From positions 992,001 through 1,056,000 of the forward strand of contig JASVEC010000017.1 of assembly GCA_030770535.1 (NCBI GenBank): DNA of 64,000 nucleotides, given 5' to 3'. Below the pieces are notes generated by a model. It worked only from the letters and a program-made list of their open reading frames with translations. It ran no database searches and was not told the DNA's origin. The DNA comes from Batkoa obscura. Lineage: Eukaryota; Entomophthoromycota; Entomophthoromycetes; Entomophthorales; Batkoaceae. The position numbers and the translations under genes are program-made. Positions 13,475 to 25,682 of this stretch are shown here, one piece after another. Position 1 is the first letter of the stretch. Every line of letters begins with the position of its first letter.

Positions 13475-14440
13475 ATATAGCTGTTAGAATCTTTAAACCT
13501 ATATATTACGGTTCTACTGGTAGATTGGTTTTTTTTTTGCTAAATTTAATTAAATTTCTGCTATTTATAATACCATGCTTATCTGATTTTAATACATTAT
13601 TCAATAAAAGTACGATATAAATATTATTTACAGAGAGTTTTTCAAACTGTAATATTTATTCTAAAGTTTTGTGCGTTTTTAGATTACAACTTTAAGATCT
13701 AAATAAAACATTAACCACTATTTTCAATTGATAATTTGACTTTGTGAAAACATCTTAATCATTTAGATGGATATTTTTATTGTTTAACCAAGTTACATTC
13801 GAAGATTTAGTAATCATTTCTAGTTTCTAGCTAAACAATTTACAGCTCAGATTAATCAAATGGGGATGCCTCTTTTTCTTTGAGAGATTTACTAACATAT
13901 TTTCCACTCAATAGTGAAAAATTGAAAAAAGTGATGAAATAAAAAAAACACCCCCATATTTTAATATTTGAACATGTAATTTATTTATGATATTGATTGT
14001 TCCATAATCGCTTTTAAAAGTAAATATTCTTATACTATAATTTATTTTCGATGTTTATTGGCTTGAAGCAAAGTAGTTTTTATAGAAAACATTTGTTTCT
14101 AAATTATGTTTAAACTAAAACGGTTTAAAGATGTTTTATCATGTTGTTTTTTGCTACAAGTTGTAACCTGTCTTTATATTCCATTTATTTAATAATTAAC
14201 TGATAAAAATATTATCAAATATCTTTTTCGTTTAGCTGATTCAACTTTTGTGTTGTTTATTTGTGTTTATTTTATACTCTACATGTTTATCAACTATTGA
14301 TACTAAAGAATAAACCATCTACTGCTCGCCATGTGCAGCAATTAAATTATCAGGTTTATTTGAATTTGTTTTAAAATCTAGAATTCTCGGGTTATTCACA
14401 AATCAGTAAATTTTTATGTTTTTTGTGGTTCTTTTAAAAC
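13475..14440. other. Intergenic with one MITE
   Basis: No gene recognised apart from the MITE at 13862-13955. Confidence 0.5.
13862..13955 (+). mobile_element. GGGG-MITE copy 5
   Basis: GGGGATGCCTCTTTTTCTTT on the left, CACCCCC on the right; flanks AAAT and ATAT. A somewhat diverged copy with a short core deletion. Confidence 0.8.
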
Positions 14441-14705
14441 TTAGTGAGAAAATCGACCCCAGACCTTATTTTTAACATTATTCAGCAAACTATTCCTCAA
14501 TCTCATTTACCCCCGATATTTTACCTAATGAACGGATTAAAAATGGTTTACGCCATTCTGATAAGGAACTGGCCCAGCTTCAAAAGTATTTATTCATTGG
14601 GGATATTTATTCTTTTACTTATTACTTGATTAAGTAAGTTTAATTAACTTGAAAACTATTAAACACTGCTAAGTATAGCAGTTATAAATCCACAAAGCTT
14701 AATTA
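14441..14705 (+). other. Possible exon or gene relic, unidentified
   Basis: GC content rises here. One frame, 14499-14634, reads TPDILPNERIKNGLRHSDKE and continues ELAQLQKYLFIGDIYSF, which looks like protein. It is preceded by CATTATTCAG and runs into GTAAGT, both acceptable splice sites, but no complete gene could be built, and a neighbouring frame from 14444 also lacks stops. I do not recognise a family. It could be a decayed gene. Confidence 0.25.
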
Positions 14706-16094
14706 CTTTGCTAACCATAACATATATAAATTATAAGAAACAATATATATGATTACTCAGTCAATTTTGTTAAGTTTTTCCTTTGTATATTAAGATAGAG
14801 ATATCAACTATCACCTCCTATTTACTCTTTGTCTATTATTTATTGTATTTACTAAATCAAGAAGAATCCAAACCCTTACTCGGTTTGGCTTCTTGACCAA
14901 TATGTTGGCACCTTGGCACTATCTATCCTGAAGCTCGTATAAACTCAGCTGCAATGATTAAACTGGGTATCACACCGTAGCTGAATTTCAGTTTATAGTA
15001 TTATTATCAAACCTTAATAGAATCGCTCATTTAAGAATTCGTTTTCTAAATAGTTAAAACGATTTCAATTTTATGGTCTCAACTTTTAATTATAAAGATG
15101 TTATTTTAATATGACAAAAATAAGTTTTCACTATAGATTCTTCAAAGCAGTTTGGCAATTTTTTTATAAATTAATCTTCTCAAGACATTGACAGTATTAA
15201 ATGAAAATTACAATGAAAGACCAAATCAAAATGTCAATGTGATCAAACTGCAACATAATGTTTTAAAATTTACAATTCTTTTATCAAGATTAATGTTAAA
15301 ATTTTTAGCTATAAAAGAAACTACCATTTCAACCACTTTGGGAGTATTTTGTGGGAGCCATAAGTGATCACTTTTTACTCTAATTTAAGATCTATTACAT
15401 ATTTGGAATAGAAATCCCTTCAATTGTGATCATATCCCCAATATTATTATATTTATCACATGAAAGTGGTTAAATAGAATTTATACTTCTTTATCCCTTA
15501 TTTTCATCATAATTTACATCTAGCTAATATTTATTAAAGATTTACTATCAATTCTTCTGTCAAATTACAACTAAGAGCTTACATCTTAATTTATATCATA
15601 ATGTCAATCCAAATCCAGACAATTGATCACTCTCCACCGCATTTATTGTAATCAAACCTTTTCTACTTTAAGTGTAACCCCTTTAGGTCCCCATTAAGTC
15701 ATATTTATGCCCTAATATTAAACACATAGTTTTGATATAGACATTTAAGAAAATAATTTGCCATTTGCCTAACTTTTATTTCTATAGCAAATATTATCTT
15801 ATTATAAAGAAACCCGTTTTCCTTTTTTATAGTATTTTTAATAAACCATACATTTAATAAAACTTTGACATTTTAAAAGGAAGCGTATATTGACTAATAA
15901 TGCAAATGATTTAAAGATACTGAAATGGAGCTACATAATGAAGTGTTATTTTAATTCTATCCTTAAAAACATTTCAAATAGTGATAAATCTATCATTATA
16001 ATTAAAAGCTGAAAATTATTTTATTAAAAGAAAACTTCAAAGAATCAAGAAGGGGATAAAATTGTTATACTACCAGATAACATTAAATAAAAAA
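14706..16094. other. Intergenic
   Basis: No gene recognised. It contains one stable hairpin (14857-14896). Confidence 0.5.
14857..14896. repeat. Short hairpin
   Basis: TCAAGAAG (AAT bulge) CCAAACC, a 7-base loop, then GGTTTGG CTTCTTGA: a 15-bp stem with one three-base bulge. It is much more GC-rich than its surroundings. Role unknown. Confidence 0.6.
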
Positions 16095-17105
16095 TTACTG
16101 TTCGAAACTAGTTAGTAAATCTAAAGCAGCATTAAGCTCTAAACTGAAAAAAGGATTACTACGTGAAAGCTCAACTAAATTAGGTGATGAGCTTTTAAAG
16201 TACTCTGAAGTTGCTTTAGCTTGGTTTAGACAGGTAGTACCGAGCTGGGTAAGTATTGGAAAAGGGCATGGAGAAAGAGAATTAGATAATAATATTATTT
16301 GATAACATAGTATATAAAATTGTAAAGTTTCTAAAGAGTATGTGGCATAGTTATTACTTAAATCTGATAGTAACTTTTCCTCCAATGTACACTTTAAAGA
16401 TTCAAACCCTTCATAATGTGATGGTAAATATAAAAGCCCTAATGCAGTAACAGCACTTGATATATAATTGAAATACCTCCATCTTTGTGAAGAGGTAATA
16501 GGAAATAAAATAAAGGTACTATTTACATTTTTAAAGTATAAGTCCTGTGCGATTGATGTTAATTCCTCTTCAGAAGTTTGATTAAAAGGTGTTCTTACAC
16601 CAGAAGAATAAGTTGGGCTACTTAAATTGTATGGTAAAAGCTCCATATAATTGGTAATAAAGCAATTGGATTCAACAACATGGTTTGTTACAATGTTACT
16701 CTTCAATTCGAAGTCATTTGGTAATTCATTTTCAACGTTCAAATCTACCAACATATCATAGTTACCTTTAGATGGTGAGGGAGAAATTGTTATTATTGAT
16801 TCAGAGCTTTCAGTTCCAGAACCATTATGATTAAATTTAGGAGCATCGAAATCAATATCACAATCCTGATCATCTTTAGTTGAAAATTTATTAACATAAG
16901 CTTGGTAGCTTTCGTCCTTTTGCCTTCTGACACGTGGTGGTTTGTAAACATACACACACTCCATACCCCTTTTTATACATTTCTTACAAGTTGGCATAGT
17001 CATATCGCATTTAAGTCTTCTACGCTGACATGGTTTACATTTAAAAGTGCTAATAGTAGGTGTCGTTTTATCTGCGGTTAAATCGATATTATCTGGATTA
17101 CACAT
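16095..17105 (-). CDS. Zn2Cys6 fungal transcription factor
   Basis: A 336-aa single-exon gene. Residues about 23-50 form a canonical binuclear zinc cluster, C-x2-C-x6-C-x6-C-x2-C-x6-C (CKPC...CDMTMPTCKKC...C), followed by the basic stretch KPPRVRRQK. The middle is Ser/Asp/Asn-rich linker. From about residue 160 the text resembles the first part of the fungal-specific transcription-factor domain (a hydrophobic helical region with SSAVTALGLLYLPSHYEGF and LETLQFYILCYQIILLSN). It ends in that region, shorter than the usual 500-900 aa. It should bind DNA in the nucleus; target genes are unknown. The start ATG is the first in frame and just precedes the cluster. Confidence 0.9.
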   Translation of the reverse strand: MCNPDNIDLTADKTTPTISTFKCKPCQRRRLKCDMTMPTCKKCIKRGMECVYVYKPPRVRRQKDESYQAYVNKFSTKDDQDCDIDFDAPKFNHNGSGTESSESIITISPSPSKGNYDMLVDLNVENELPNDFELKSNIVTNHVVESNCFITNYMELLPYNLSSPTYSSGVRTPFNQTSEEELTSIAQDLYFKNVNSTFILFPITSSQRWRYFNYISSAVTALGLLYLPSHYEGFESLKCTLEEKLLSDLSNNYATYSLETLQFYILCYQIILLSNSLSPCPFPILTQLGTTCLNQAKATSEYFKSSSPNLVELSRSNPFFSLELNAALDLLTSFEQ

Positions 17106-20100
17106 TATTACTAATTCTTGATTTTATAATTTTATAATTAATTTTCTTCCAAAAACGCTGTTTAAATAGGTTTTGTTTTGAGTTTATTAATGATAGTTAT
17201 TAATTATTTTAACTTGATAAATTGGGAATATATTAATTTGTTCAGATCAAAACTTGTCTAAAAAAATGTATGAGTCGGGTGAGCCTGACATACATATTAT
17301 TACTATAAGCTCACATATATTAATATTTAAAAGCAAAACATTAGCCAATGCTACTACAAGTTGGAACTGGAATTTACTGTCACTTGGCTTAAAATTACTA
17401 CATTTGGAATCATCCATTATGAGATAAATTTTAAGCCATCATTTAGGTTGGAAGAGAATTGACAAATAAGTTAATATCAGAGAGTTGAATTTAAAAATTA
17501 ATAAATTAAATGATAATAAAATAATAGACTTACAAATCCAGACATAATATTAAATTTGAAACTGCCTTAACTCAATTTTTAATATTTGTGATTTACAATA
17601 TTATTACACCAACCCCTTAAACTAAAATTTTTGCTTCTGTGTTTTTATGTACATCCACACTTACTATTACATTTATATCTACACTTACACTTACATTACA
17701 CTGTTATATGATCTTACATTTAAATTTTTTCGTTTGTTCCTATAGTAAACTAATAGCTACCAAACTTTTGGAGAGCATTTATTTTTAGTCAAGCAGAGCT
17801 GATTCCGACGTTTCCAGAATAGACTTGCTCTAAAATTAATTGGATTTGTTAACAAACGAGCTAATAGATATATTACTAAACCAAGAGAATAAGAATCAAT
17901 AGTCCTAATCCATTAGAGTGTTTAAAACTTGTATAATAAAATCATACTTTTATTACTAGTTTAACTTTTTTTTAAACAATAAAAGTGTGATTAACAGTAA
18001 CCATCTTTATTCATTAAAAAGGTGTAGTATCCCAAAACAATAACCGATATAATAATATTGCTTTATGATTAGTCACAAAACTCAAAAAAGATTCTATTTA
18101 TAAATTTAATGCATACAATTAAGCTATTTTTTACTGCAAATTTAATAATATACAAATAAAAATAATTTACGGAATTTATTTTTAAACATATTTTCAAATA
18201 AAATCTAGTTTTAAGCTATTCGTGGATCTTTACTTTATAGTTTATTGCGAATCAGTTGTATTAATTTAATATAATTAATACATTCATATATGAACAGATC
18301 ATTGAATTAATAGTAATTATGGATAATCTATATAACACTATTCCTTGTCTTGTTTTTATAATACCAAGAAACGGTGGAACTTACAGTTAACTCTTGGATA
18401 AAAATATAACTCTATAGTCAACCAAACCTAAGAGTTATACAATAATAAATGGTATTGATATATATTGAAGATATCAAAAACATACCAACACATGTTTGCT
18501 TGTACTTTTTTGACTTTAAACTCTATTCGTAATACTATTGATTTTTGTAAATGATGTTCTTTAATTTCATATTTGTAATTTTAAAAGTGAATAGAATCTA
18601 GTACACCGAAAGATTTGATTTAGAAATTTCTTTTTTCAGTATACTACACTGAATCATTAGTTATTCTTTTGAATTGTCAAGTGATAGAATACCAAGTAAA
18701 ACCCATTTATAAACTATAACTAAACTTTATTTTTTATCACAAAAACGTAGTGACATAGCCTTTTTTAAGCCACTTTCACTTAAGATCGTATTGTTTTAAC
18801 ATGTTTTATATATAATTCCGTTAATAACAAACAACACAATAAATAATGTCGTGAATAAAGCAGCTCATTTGTTTATATTAACTTGATATCAATATATTTA
18901 AAGTGTTATAAATTGGACTAAATTCATTCGGATACTGTAATAATTGATTTTCTAATCTAATGTTTTTTTGTAATTTCATTATGAATAAAATATAGATATT
19001 AGCGAATAGATATTTTAATTATTAATTTGAATGTAAGCCTAGACTATAGTATTTTGAAAATTTTAATGTAAAGTGTAAAATAAACACACCATCTTTAAAA
19101 AGGCATCTTTGCAAATAAATTGATATTAAAGCATAAAAATTTAGCTTAAAAATCAGTAATCACTGATATACAATAAGCTATACTATTAATTTATAGTAAT
19201 ATAATGACAAACTAAAGCTCTGATTTTACAAAACAACATAAGTAGTTATTGTTAAATTCAATATCAACAACCTTTTAATAAAATCGACTATAAATAATGT
19301 GCTGCGGGATATCTTTTAATAAACTTTTTGAGATAAAATTAGATCTAATCAAATACAAATCTATTCAAAATTAATTCCTATCTAAATATAGCAAATCAAA
19401 TTAATAAAATAAATAAAACAAGCTATAGCATTAATAGCAATATATTATTGTTTTTATATTGTTCTTTAGAAATAATATCGTAAAACTTTTTATTTTTATA
19501 AAATAGACACTCGATCAAATATAATATTGAGAAAATAGCTGTTTCTTATATTGCTAGTATTATATTTTTTACTATATGAAATATTACTATATTAGTTATA
19601 TAATCAATTGATAGATCATTTATATATAATACTTGATGTTCAATGTTATGTGAAAATTATTAAATTTTACTATTTAAATTATTACTATATAAGCTATGTA
19701 CTAACTTTAGATAGTTTTAGTCGTAGAATTAGTACTGGCGGTTTTTTTAAAATTAACTCATAAATTTAAAAATAAAATCAATGATTTACAAATATTTGAA
19801 ATAAGACACATTTCCATATAATGTCAAACTTATTAACTTATTAATAAAATTTGGTAAAGAATATAGATTAAAAAGATATTATATTCCTTTATTAGTACGC
19901 TTAATTTAAGCTATGTAAAGCTTTTGATGACTTAAAAATAAATGAATAAAAAGATTCTGGCACCTTCTGATTTATTTTTTCTCAATAAATTATTTATTTG
20001 TCATCTTTTTAATTTATTGTTGAAATGAGTTTTTCATCCATTTTATTAAATTTATAAAATATGGCAAATAACTTATATGGTAGATAGCCTATATGATAAG

Positions 20101-20891
20101 CAGCTATTATATAAATTGTGTTTTGGTAGCAATATAAATTACAAGTACGCTAAACCTATAGGTTATTATATGTCAAAAATACAAGTCAAGTAAGTCGAGT
20201 AATAATTTTTTTTAAATCTCCGATTTTTTAGTACTTTAAGCTAAGAATTTGATTAAAGGAAATTCTTACAAATATTTTTGATATTTTTGATTAATATGAA
20301 CAGTTCGATTTAGCCCAAATCTATTGTAGTTTAGTTTTTAATTACTTAATTTAGTCAAAAATCTTCATAGCCATTTTAATATTAAAGTTAGAGTTAAGGT
20401 TAATATAAAAGCTTTTTAGAAATTAAAATAGCACTTTTTTGACTAAAATTAAATCTTAAATCAAATTATAGTAAATTTAGCCCAAATGTTAATTAGCTAT
20501 ATTTTATTTTTTAACTTTTATTAACTTATATTTAAAAAAAAAGTTAAATGATAAAAAATAAAATACTTTATATTATTGTAAATATCACTGATATTTTATA
20601 AAAGCTCTTTTTAATTAATGTACCCAGCACTTTTTAATCAATTAAAGCTTAGCTAATAATTAACAAACCAACTTTTTACAAGGATGAAATATAGATAACC
20701 TGTTTTTATATAAATATCTTTAAAAAAAGCTTTGAAAATTTTCAAAAATTAACAAATATTACATAAATATAGCATTATATCTAATTAGCTATATAATAAT
20801 TTCTAATTAGTAAGCATATTTTAAAATATCAAAGTTTAATATAAATTATAAAATTAATTATATTAACAGTTAAAGTCATATTAATATGTAT
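17106..20891. other. Long gene-free AT-rich region
   Basis: Nearly 3.8 kb with no open frame over 60 codons that looks coding and no repeat shared with the rest of the window. A TA/CA-biased low-complexity run lies near 17640-17710. Confidence 0.5.
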
Positions 20892-20988
20892 GTGGTGTTT
20901 TTTTTGGCTTCATCACTTTTTCCATGTTTTAAGCGCTATTTGAACGGAAAAACTGTCAGTAAAACTCTTAAACATAAAATACATCCCC
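20892..20988 (-). mobile_element. GGGG-MITE copy 6
   Basis: Left terminus is degraded (GTGGTGTTTTTTTTGG); the right end ACATCCCC is intact and is followed by ATAT. Core intact. Confidence 0.8.
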
Positions 20989-22201
20989 ATATATATAAAC
21001 TATATTTCTAAAATTTTAACTTATTATAATCATTTAAAAAAAGGTTAAATGAGCTAAAATAAAATAATTTAATAACAACAAATAACAATAAAAACATAAC
21101 AAAAACATAATAATAAAAAATATAATTATTTTTATCAAAATTAAAATAAAATAAATTAAAAAATTAGTATTATAAAAACTATAAAACTCAATGTTTAAAA
21201 AAAAGTTGTAAAAGTTTTTTAACTAACTTTATAATAAATCAAAAAAATTTAGTTTCGATAACTAAAATAAACTTATAAGTAAAAAAATAATATATAACAA
21301 TCAAGCAAATTATATAAAATAAATAAAAAAATTTCGGATTAATTATGTATGAATTTGAAAAAGTGTTTAATTTTAATATCAAAATCACTTAAATTTAATT
21401 ATAGTTTAAATAATTATTTATATTATAATAATTATTAAATTAAAAAAACCATTAGCAAAATTCTGATTAAAAAAAACAAATTAGAAGATGTTTTTTAGTT
21501 TCATTACTTTCTCCATTTTTAAGCGCTATTTGAGTGAAAAGATTGTTAGTGAAAATTTCAAACAAAAAAATATATCCCCATTAGACTTGAAAAGTTCAGT
21601 AAGTTAAATAAAAACATAATATTATAGAAAGATGGAAAAAGACTTAATTTGAGTTAAAAAAAAGAAATTTTAGCTTAATAGTTTTAAAAATAGATCAATA
21701 ATAGAGAGGAAAGGTAATATTTATTTATTAGTAATTAATAGATATAACAAGTCTATTAATAAGCTTTAGATTTCAAAAGCTATTAAAAATAAAAAGTGAA
21801 TAGAAGTGTTAATATGCTTGATACAATAAAATGAAAAAATCAGTATATTAAAATAAACAAATTGTCCGAGCTAATGTATATAAAAAATAAAATAATGAAT
21901 TGTTACCAGGATGGCAAGAAGGTTTGATAGTAACTTATTAAAAGCTATTAATGAAGTTATAAAGCCTAAATAGAAGTAAATATAATAAATTTGTTTGACC
22001 CTTTTTTTATATAAAAATAAGTTGCATTTTTAAACTTTCTATTATGGTTTTATATTTTAATGATATTATTATTAATATACCAATAATAATTTAATAAAAT
22101 ACAAATCATAATAGATAGATAGAATATATAAATTTATTAAAATAAAGTGAGAATAGAAATAAAAACATAACTATAAAACAAGATCATATAGATTCCGAAA
22201 A
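20989..22201. other. Intergenic with one MITE
   Basis: AT-rich spacer without recognisable genes; MITE copy 7 lies inside. Confidence 0.5.
21484..21579 (-). mobile_element. GGGG-MITE copy 7
   Basis: Diverged termini (GAAGATGTTTTTTAG and TATATCCCC) but a clean duplication ATTA. Confidence 0.8.
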
Positions 22202-22984
22202 TTAGATACCATTTTTAAATTTTAAAGGTACTTCTTTATCCCCTAAACTCTTTTCTGCTACTTTTTTTTTTTTTCTTTGAGCAGCCCCATTTATTATTAA
22301 AAAGTCATTATTATTACCTCCTTTTTTATAATTACACTTTTCCTGTGTACTTTCACAATTCTCGCATTTTGGTTTCTTTCCATTACATGATAAATTTTTT
22401 TTAAAACATAATTCACAAGGCTGCATATCTTCAGACATAGTATTATTAAACATAGTAGATTGCCAAATAATGGGATTATCATAAATATAATTTTCTTCTT
22501 CCATCATCTTTTCTACTTTACTTTTACTATAAAAACTTGATTGTGTATCCACTAATAATATATTATAATTTTATCAAAAGGAAAATGTTAAAACTTATTG
22601 TTAATTACCTTGATTAATCTCGTCTGTCATAAAACTAGGTTTAGGGTAAGGATAAAGGGGTGGAGGACCAAGGGAATGAATTAAATAAGTCGGATGATTA
22701 TGATGTTGAACATTATCTATTGGATCTGGTGAATAAGACCTAAAAGAGTATAAAGGTCTCTGTGAACTTATATTAAAATTATAGCGTCTTTTATAAACAT
22801 TGGAAATATTTTGTGGAATGGATAAATGATTACTGATTTCTTCAGGTTCCGATTCAGTATAACTACAACTTACAAATAACCGACTACATCGACTACATTC
22901 CGGTAATTTTTGATCACAGCGTATATTTTGAACTTGACATTGTAAACAATCTTTAACTTCAGCTTCAACAGTAGAGTTGGACAT
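22202..22984 (-). CDS. Protein with two Zn2Cys6 clusters
   Basis: Two exons, 22984-22609 and 22551-22202, joined by a 57-base intron (GTAATTAAC...TATTAG, phase 1), give 241 aa. Cluster 1, residues about 13-40, is CLQCQVQNIRC then DQKLPECSRC...C. Cluster 2, near residues 160-190, is CELCFKKNLSC then NGKKPKCENC...C. Both keep the C-x2-C-x6-C-x6-C-x2-C-x6-C spacing. Between them lies a Pro/Tyr/Ser-rich linker (LGPPPLYPYPKP). After cluster 2 comes a short basic run (RKKKKV). There is no Fungal_trans domain. Ordinarily these proteins have one cluster and dimerise, so one chain carrying two is unusual. The splice joins two open frames that are each closed by stops if read separately. Likely nuclear and DNA-binding; target unknown. 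Confidence 0.8.
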
Positions 22985-23912
22985 TATAAATTGAATCTTT
23001 AATTTATAAAAGATAAAAAATGCAATTAATGTGAAAATTGATAAGGTAAATTGATAGTCAAATCATAAATTTTATTTGATTGGTAAATTAGGTTTGATGG
23101 ATGATTTAGTTATTCTTTATAAATATTGATAAAACTTTATTACCATTTTTAATTTTTAACGTCTATATTTGGTTTATATCTTGATTATGAAATAAATTTA
23201 AACTTGAATAGAATACTATTCACAACTTTAAGTTTATAATAATAAAAATAGAGATAAAGAAGGTATAGTATATATAAGATAAGTTATAATAAAAGTAAAA
23301 TAATAGAAATTAACAGACAATTAATAAACAATAGTTGAATCTAATAATATTTGAAAATCTCAATGAATATGGTAATAAAAGTAGTTCTTAATATTATCAA
23401 TTTGTTATTAAATAAGCTATAAAACTTGATTCAATCTTATATTTTTAAACTTAAAATTAACTAAAATATACAAAACTATTATTTTGTTTTAAAAAACTTG
23501 AATAAAAAAACTACCGTAAAGATATAGATTACTATTTTTATCGATTTTGTCTGTAACATTTAAATATTCTTAATACATTACTACTTTAAAAATGGATGAT
23601 GCTGTTATAAAAATAATAATTATCTTAATTAGTTTACAATAATATTAAATTATTTATAAAATTTTAAAGTTATTACGTTGATAAAATTAAAGAAGTTCAT
23701 TGTTTTCATGTTTTAAAAGATAAAATGATAATATGTGATTTATCAACTATTATATTGTTATAATAATAATGTTATTCTATCATTAAAAATAAAAATAATG
23801 TAATAAAGATGAGAAAAAGTTCAATCAATCGTATAAAAAAAATCAAAAATTAATATAAAAATTATGATAAGCAAGGTTCTATGATGTGTGATTCTAAAAT
23901 AGGTATCAACTT

Positions 23913-23943
<31 letters not shown>

Positions 23944-24563
23944 TAAAGAGTTCCAATTAATAAATCTGATACTCCCTTAACCCATCAATAAATATTAAAG
24001 TTGCTATTAAAAACCTGTTTTTCAATAGCCAAAAACATAGTAAAATATTTTAGTTTATTTTTATTTAGATTCTATTTAATCGAGAAGCTGAGTGTGACTT
24101 TTTTTTTGAAATAATAAAAATTATTAAATTATTAAATTATTAAAACTTATGTTTAAAAGAAATTATTAGAAATTAAAAATAAAGAGTTATAATTAATTTG
24201 AAACATTGTTACCATCAACGTCGGTGTAGCATCCTAATTACTCTACTAAAAAACTCAAATCAAGATAATTTTCTATCAACAATCTCATCCATTACCAAAA
24301 TTATAGTTTTAGTAGTATTGGATTTAATATTAATTACTACTACTTAAATAGAGGCGCTTTGAAAGGGTATACTTATTGGTGTTATAATCATATAGTTAAT
24401 AACAAATTATTTTATTTAATAAAATAGTACTAGAATATGATTCCACTCTTAGATAAAACATTATCATAATCATTTTCATTATATCATAAAAAAAGGTTAT
24501 CATCATAGTTTTTTTAATTGTAATTAATGTTATTTATTTTGTTAATATTTATTAAAAGAATTT
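22985..24563. other. Intergenic
   Basis: No gene recognised. A (TTA)n microsatellite of about nine units lies at 23918-23944. Confidence 0.5.
23918..23944. repeat. (TTA)n microsatellite
   Basis: Nine uninterrupted trinucleotide units. Confidence 0.9.
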
Positions 24564-24659
24564 GGGGATGTTTTTTGGTTTCATTGTTTTTTCCATTTTT
24601 TAAGCACTATTTGAGCGGAAAGATTGTTAGTAAAATCCTTAAACAAATAATACACCCCC
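24564..24659 (-). mobile_element. GGGG-MITE copy 8
   Basis: Complete copy, duplication ATTT on both sides. The small open frame across it is not a gene. Confidence 0.9.
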
Positions 24660-24900
24660 ATTTATTAAATGATTTTTATAAAATTCTACTGTTTTTAAAA
24701 ACAGGTTGGATTTAGCTATTCGCTTTTATTTTAATTTGTTGCTATGTTTTTTTAAATGAGTTCATCGTTTTGCACTTTTACACATGGGTCATGGTTTCAT
24801 AAATTAACCTTTAACAAATTAAAAACGAAAGCATTTATGACTTTTATTTGAGTTTATATAAATATTATTCTCCTCGGTAAAATTTAAAGATAAAATTCGA

Positions 24901-24973
24901 GTTTCCGTGGTGTAGTTGGTTATCACATCTGTCTAACACACAGAAGGTCTCCAGTTCGAATCTGGACGGAAAC
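24901..24973 (+). tRNA. tRNA-Val (anticodon AAC)
   Basis: A 73-base cloverleaf without intron. Acceptor GTTTCCG pairs with CGGAAAC; the anticodon stem TCTGT/ACAGA encloses the loop CTAACAC with anticodon AAC; the T arm is TCCAG-TTCGAAT-CTGGA. The A box (TGGTGTAGTTGG) and B box (AGTTCGAATCT) are the internal pol III promoter. It ends nine bases before a T-run. Confidence 0.97.
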
Positions 24974-24981
24974 ATCAAATG

Positions 24982-24987
24982 TTTTTT
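24982..24987 (+). terminator. RNA polymerase III T-run
   Basis: TTTTTT nine bases after tRNA-Val, the usual pol III stop. Confidence 0.8.
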
Positions 24988-25240
24988 CACAAATTTTTTG
25001 ATTTTCTGCCACTTTATTTATTACTATCAATAAGTTACTAAGACAATTTGCTTCATCAACACTATTATAGATATAATTTATTATTGCTCTAACGATATAA
25101 CGCTAATTAATTTTTCTTCAATTAATATAACAATTAAATAATTGCATAAACTATTTAAATAATACTGATATCATCTTAATCTATTCTACCTCATATCAAA
25201 GTGCAATGTCTTCAATTTATCTATTTTAAAAGAACCATTA

Positions 25241-25339
25241 GGGGGTGTTTTTTTGGCTTCATTACTTTTTCCATCTTTTAAGCGCTATTTGAGCGGAAAG
25301 GTTGTTGGCAAAATTCTTAAACACAAAAATACATCCCCC
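25241..25339 (-). mobile_element. GGGG-MITE copy 9
   Basis: Complete copy with duplication ATTA (25237-25240 and 25340-25343). Confidence 0.92.
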
Positions 25340-25583
25340 ATTATTTAATGTTATTAATTGTACACTTCAAGTTAGAAAATTGAATATCCATACCCATTAT
25401 TTGAAGTTGAAGAATGAGTTGAGTAGTATCAAACATTCTTTAGTAATTTAAAGTAACTAATTTAAAAATTTAACTAAAAAATTGAGATATTTTATTACTA
25501 TTCTTATTGATAACATTTGTATGAATATTTCAAGTTGTGTATAGTTGACCAATAGTTTTATTTATAATTGAGCTAAAATATAT

Positions 25584-25682
25584 GGGGGCGTTTTTTTTGG
25601 TTTCATTATTTTTTCCATTTTTTAAGCGCTATTTAAGTGGAAAAGCTATTAGTAAAATTATTAAACAAAAAAATACATCCCC
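25584..25682 (-). mobile_element. GGGG-MITE copy 10
   Basis: Complete copy with duplication ATAT. Confidence 0.92.

Noticed and set aside
17106-20891. Hidden genes in the 3.8-kb gap
   Set aside because: Both strands were read for exon-like text; only very short AT-biased frames with no family similarity were seen.
22202-22984. Two separate small zinc-cluster genes
   Set aside because: The downstream frame has no ATG near the cluster that beats the splice, and GTAATT...TTAG joins the two frames cleanly; still needs transcript proof.
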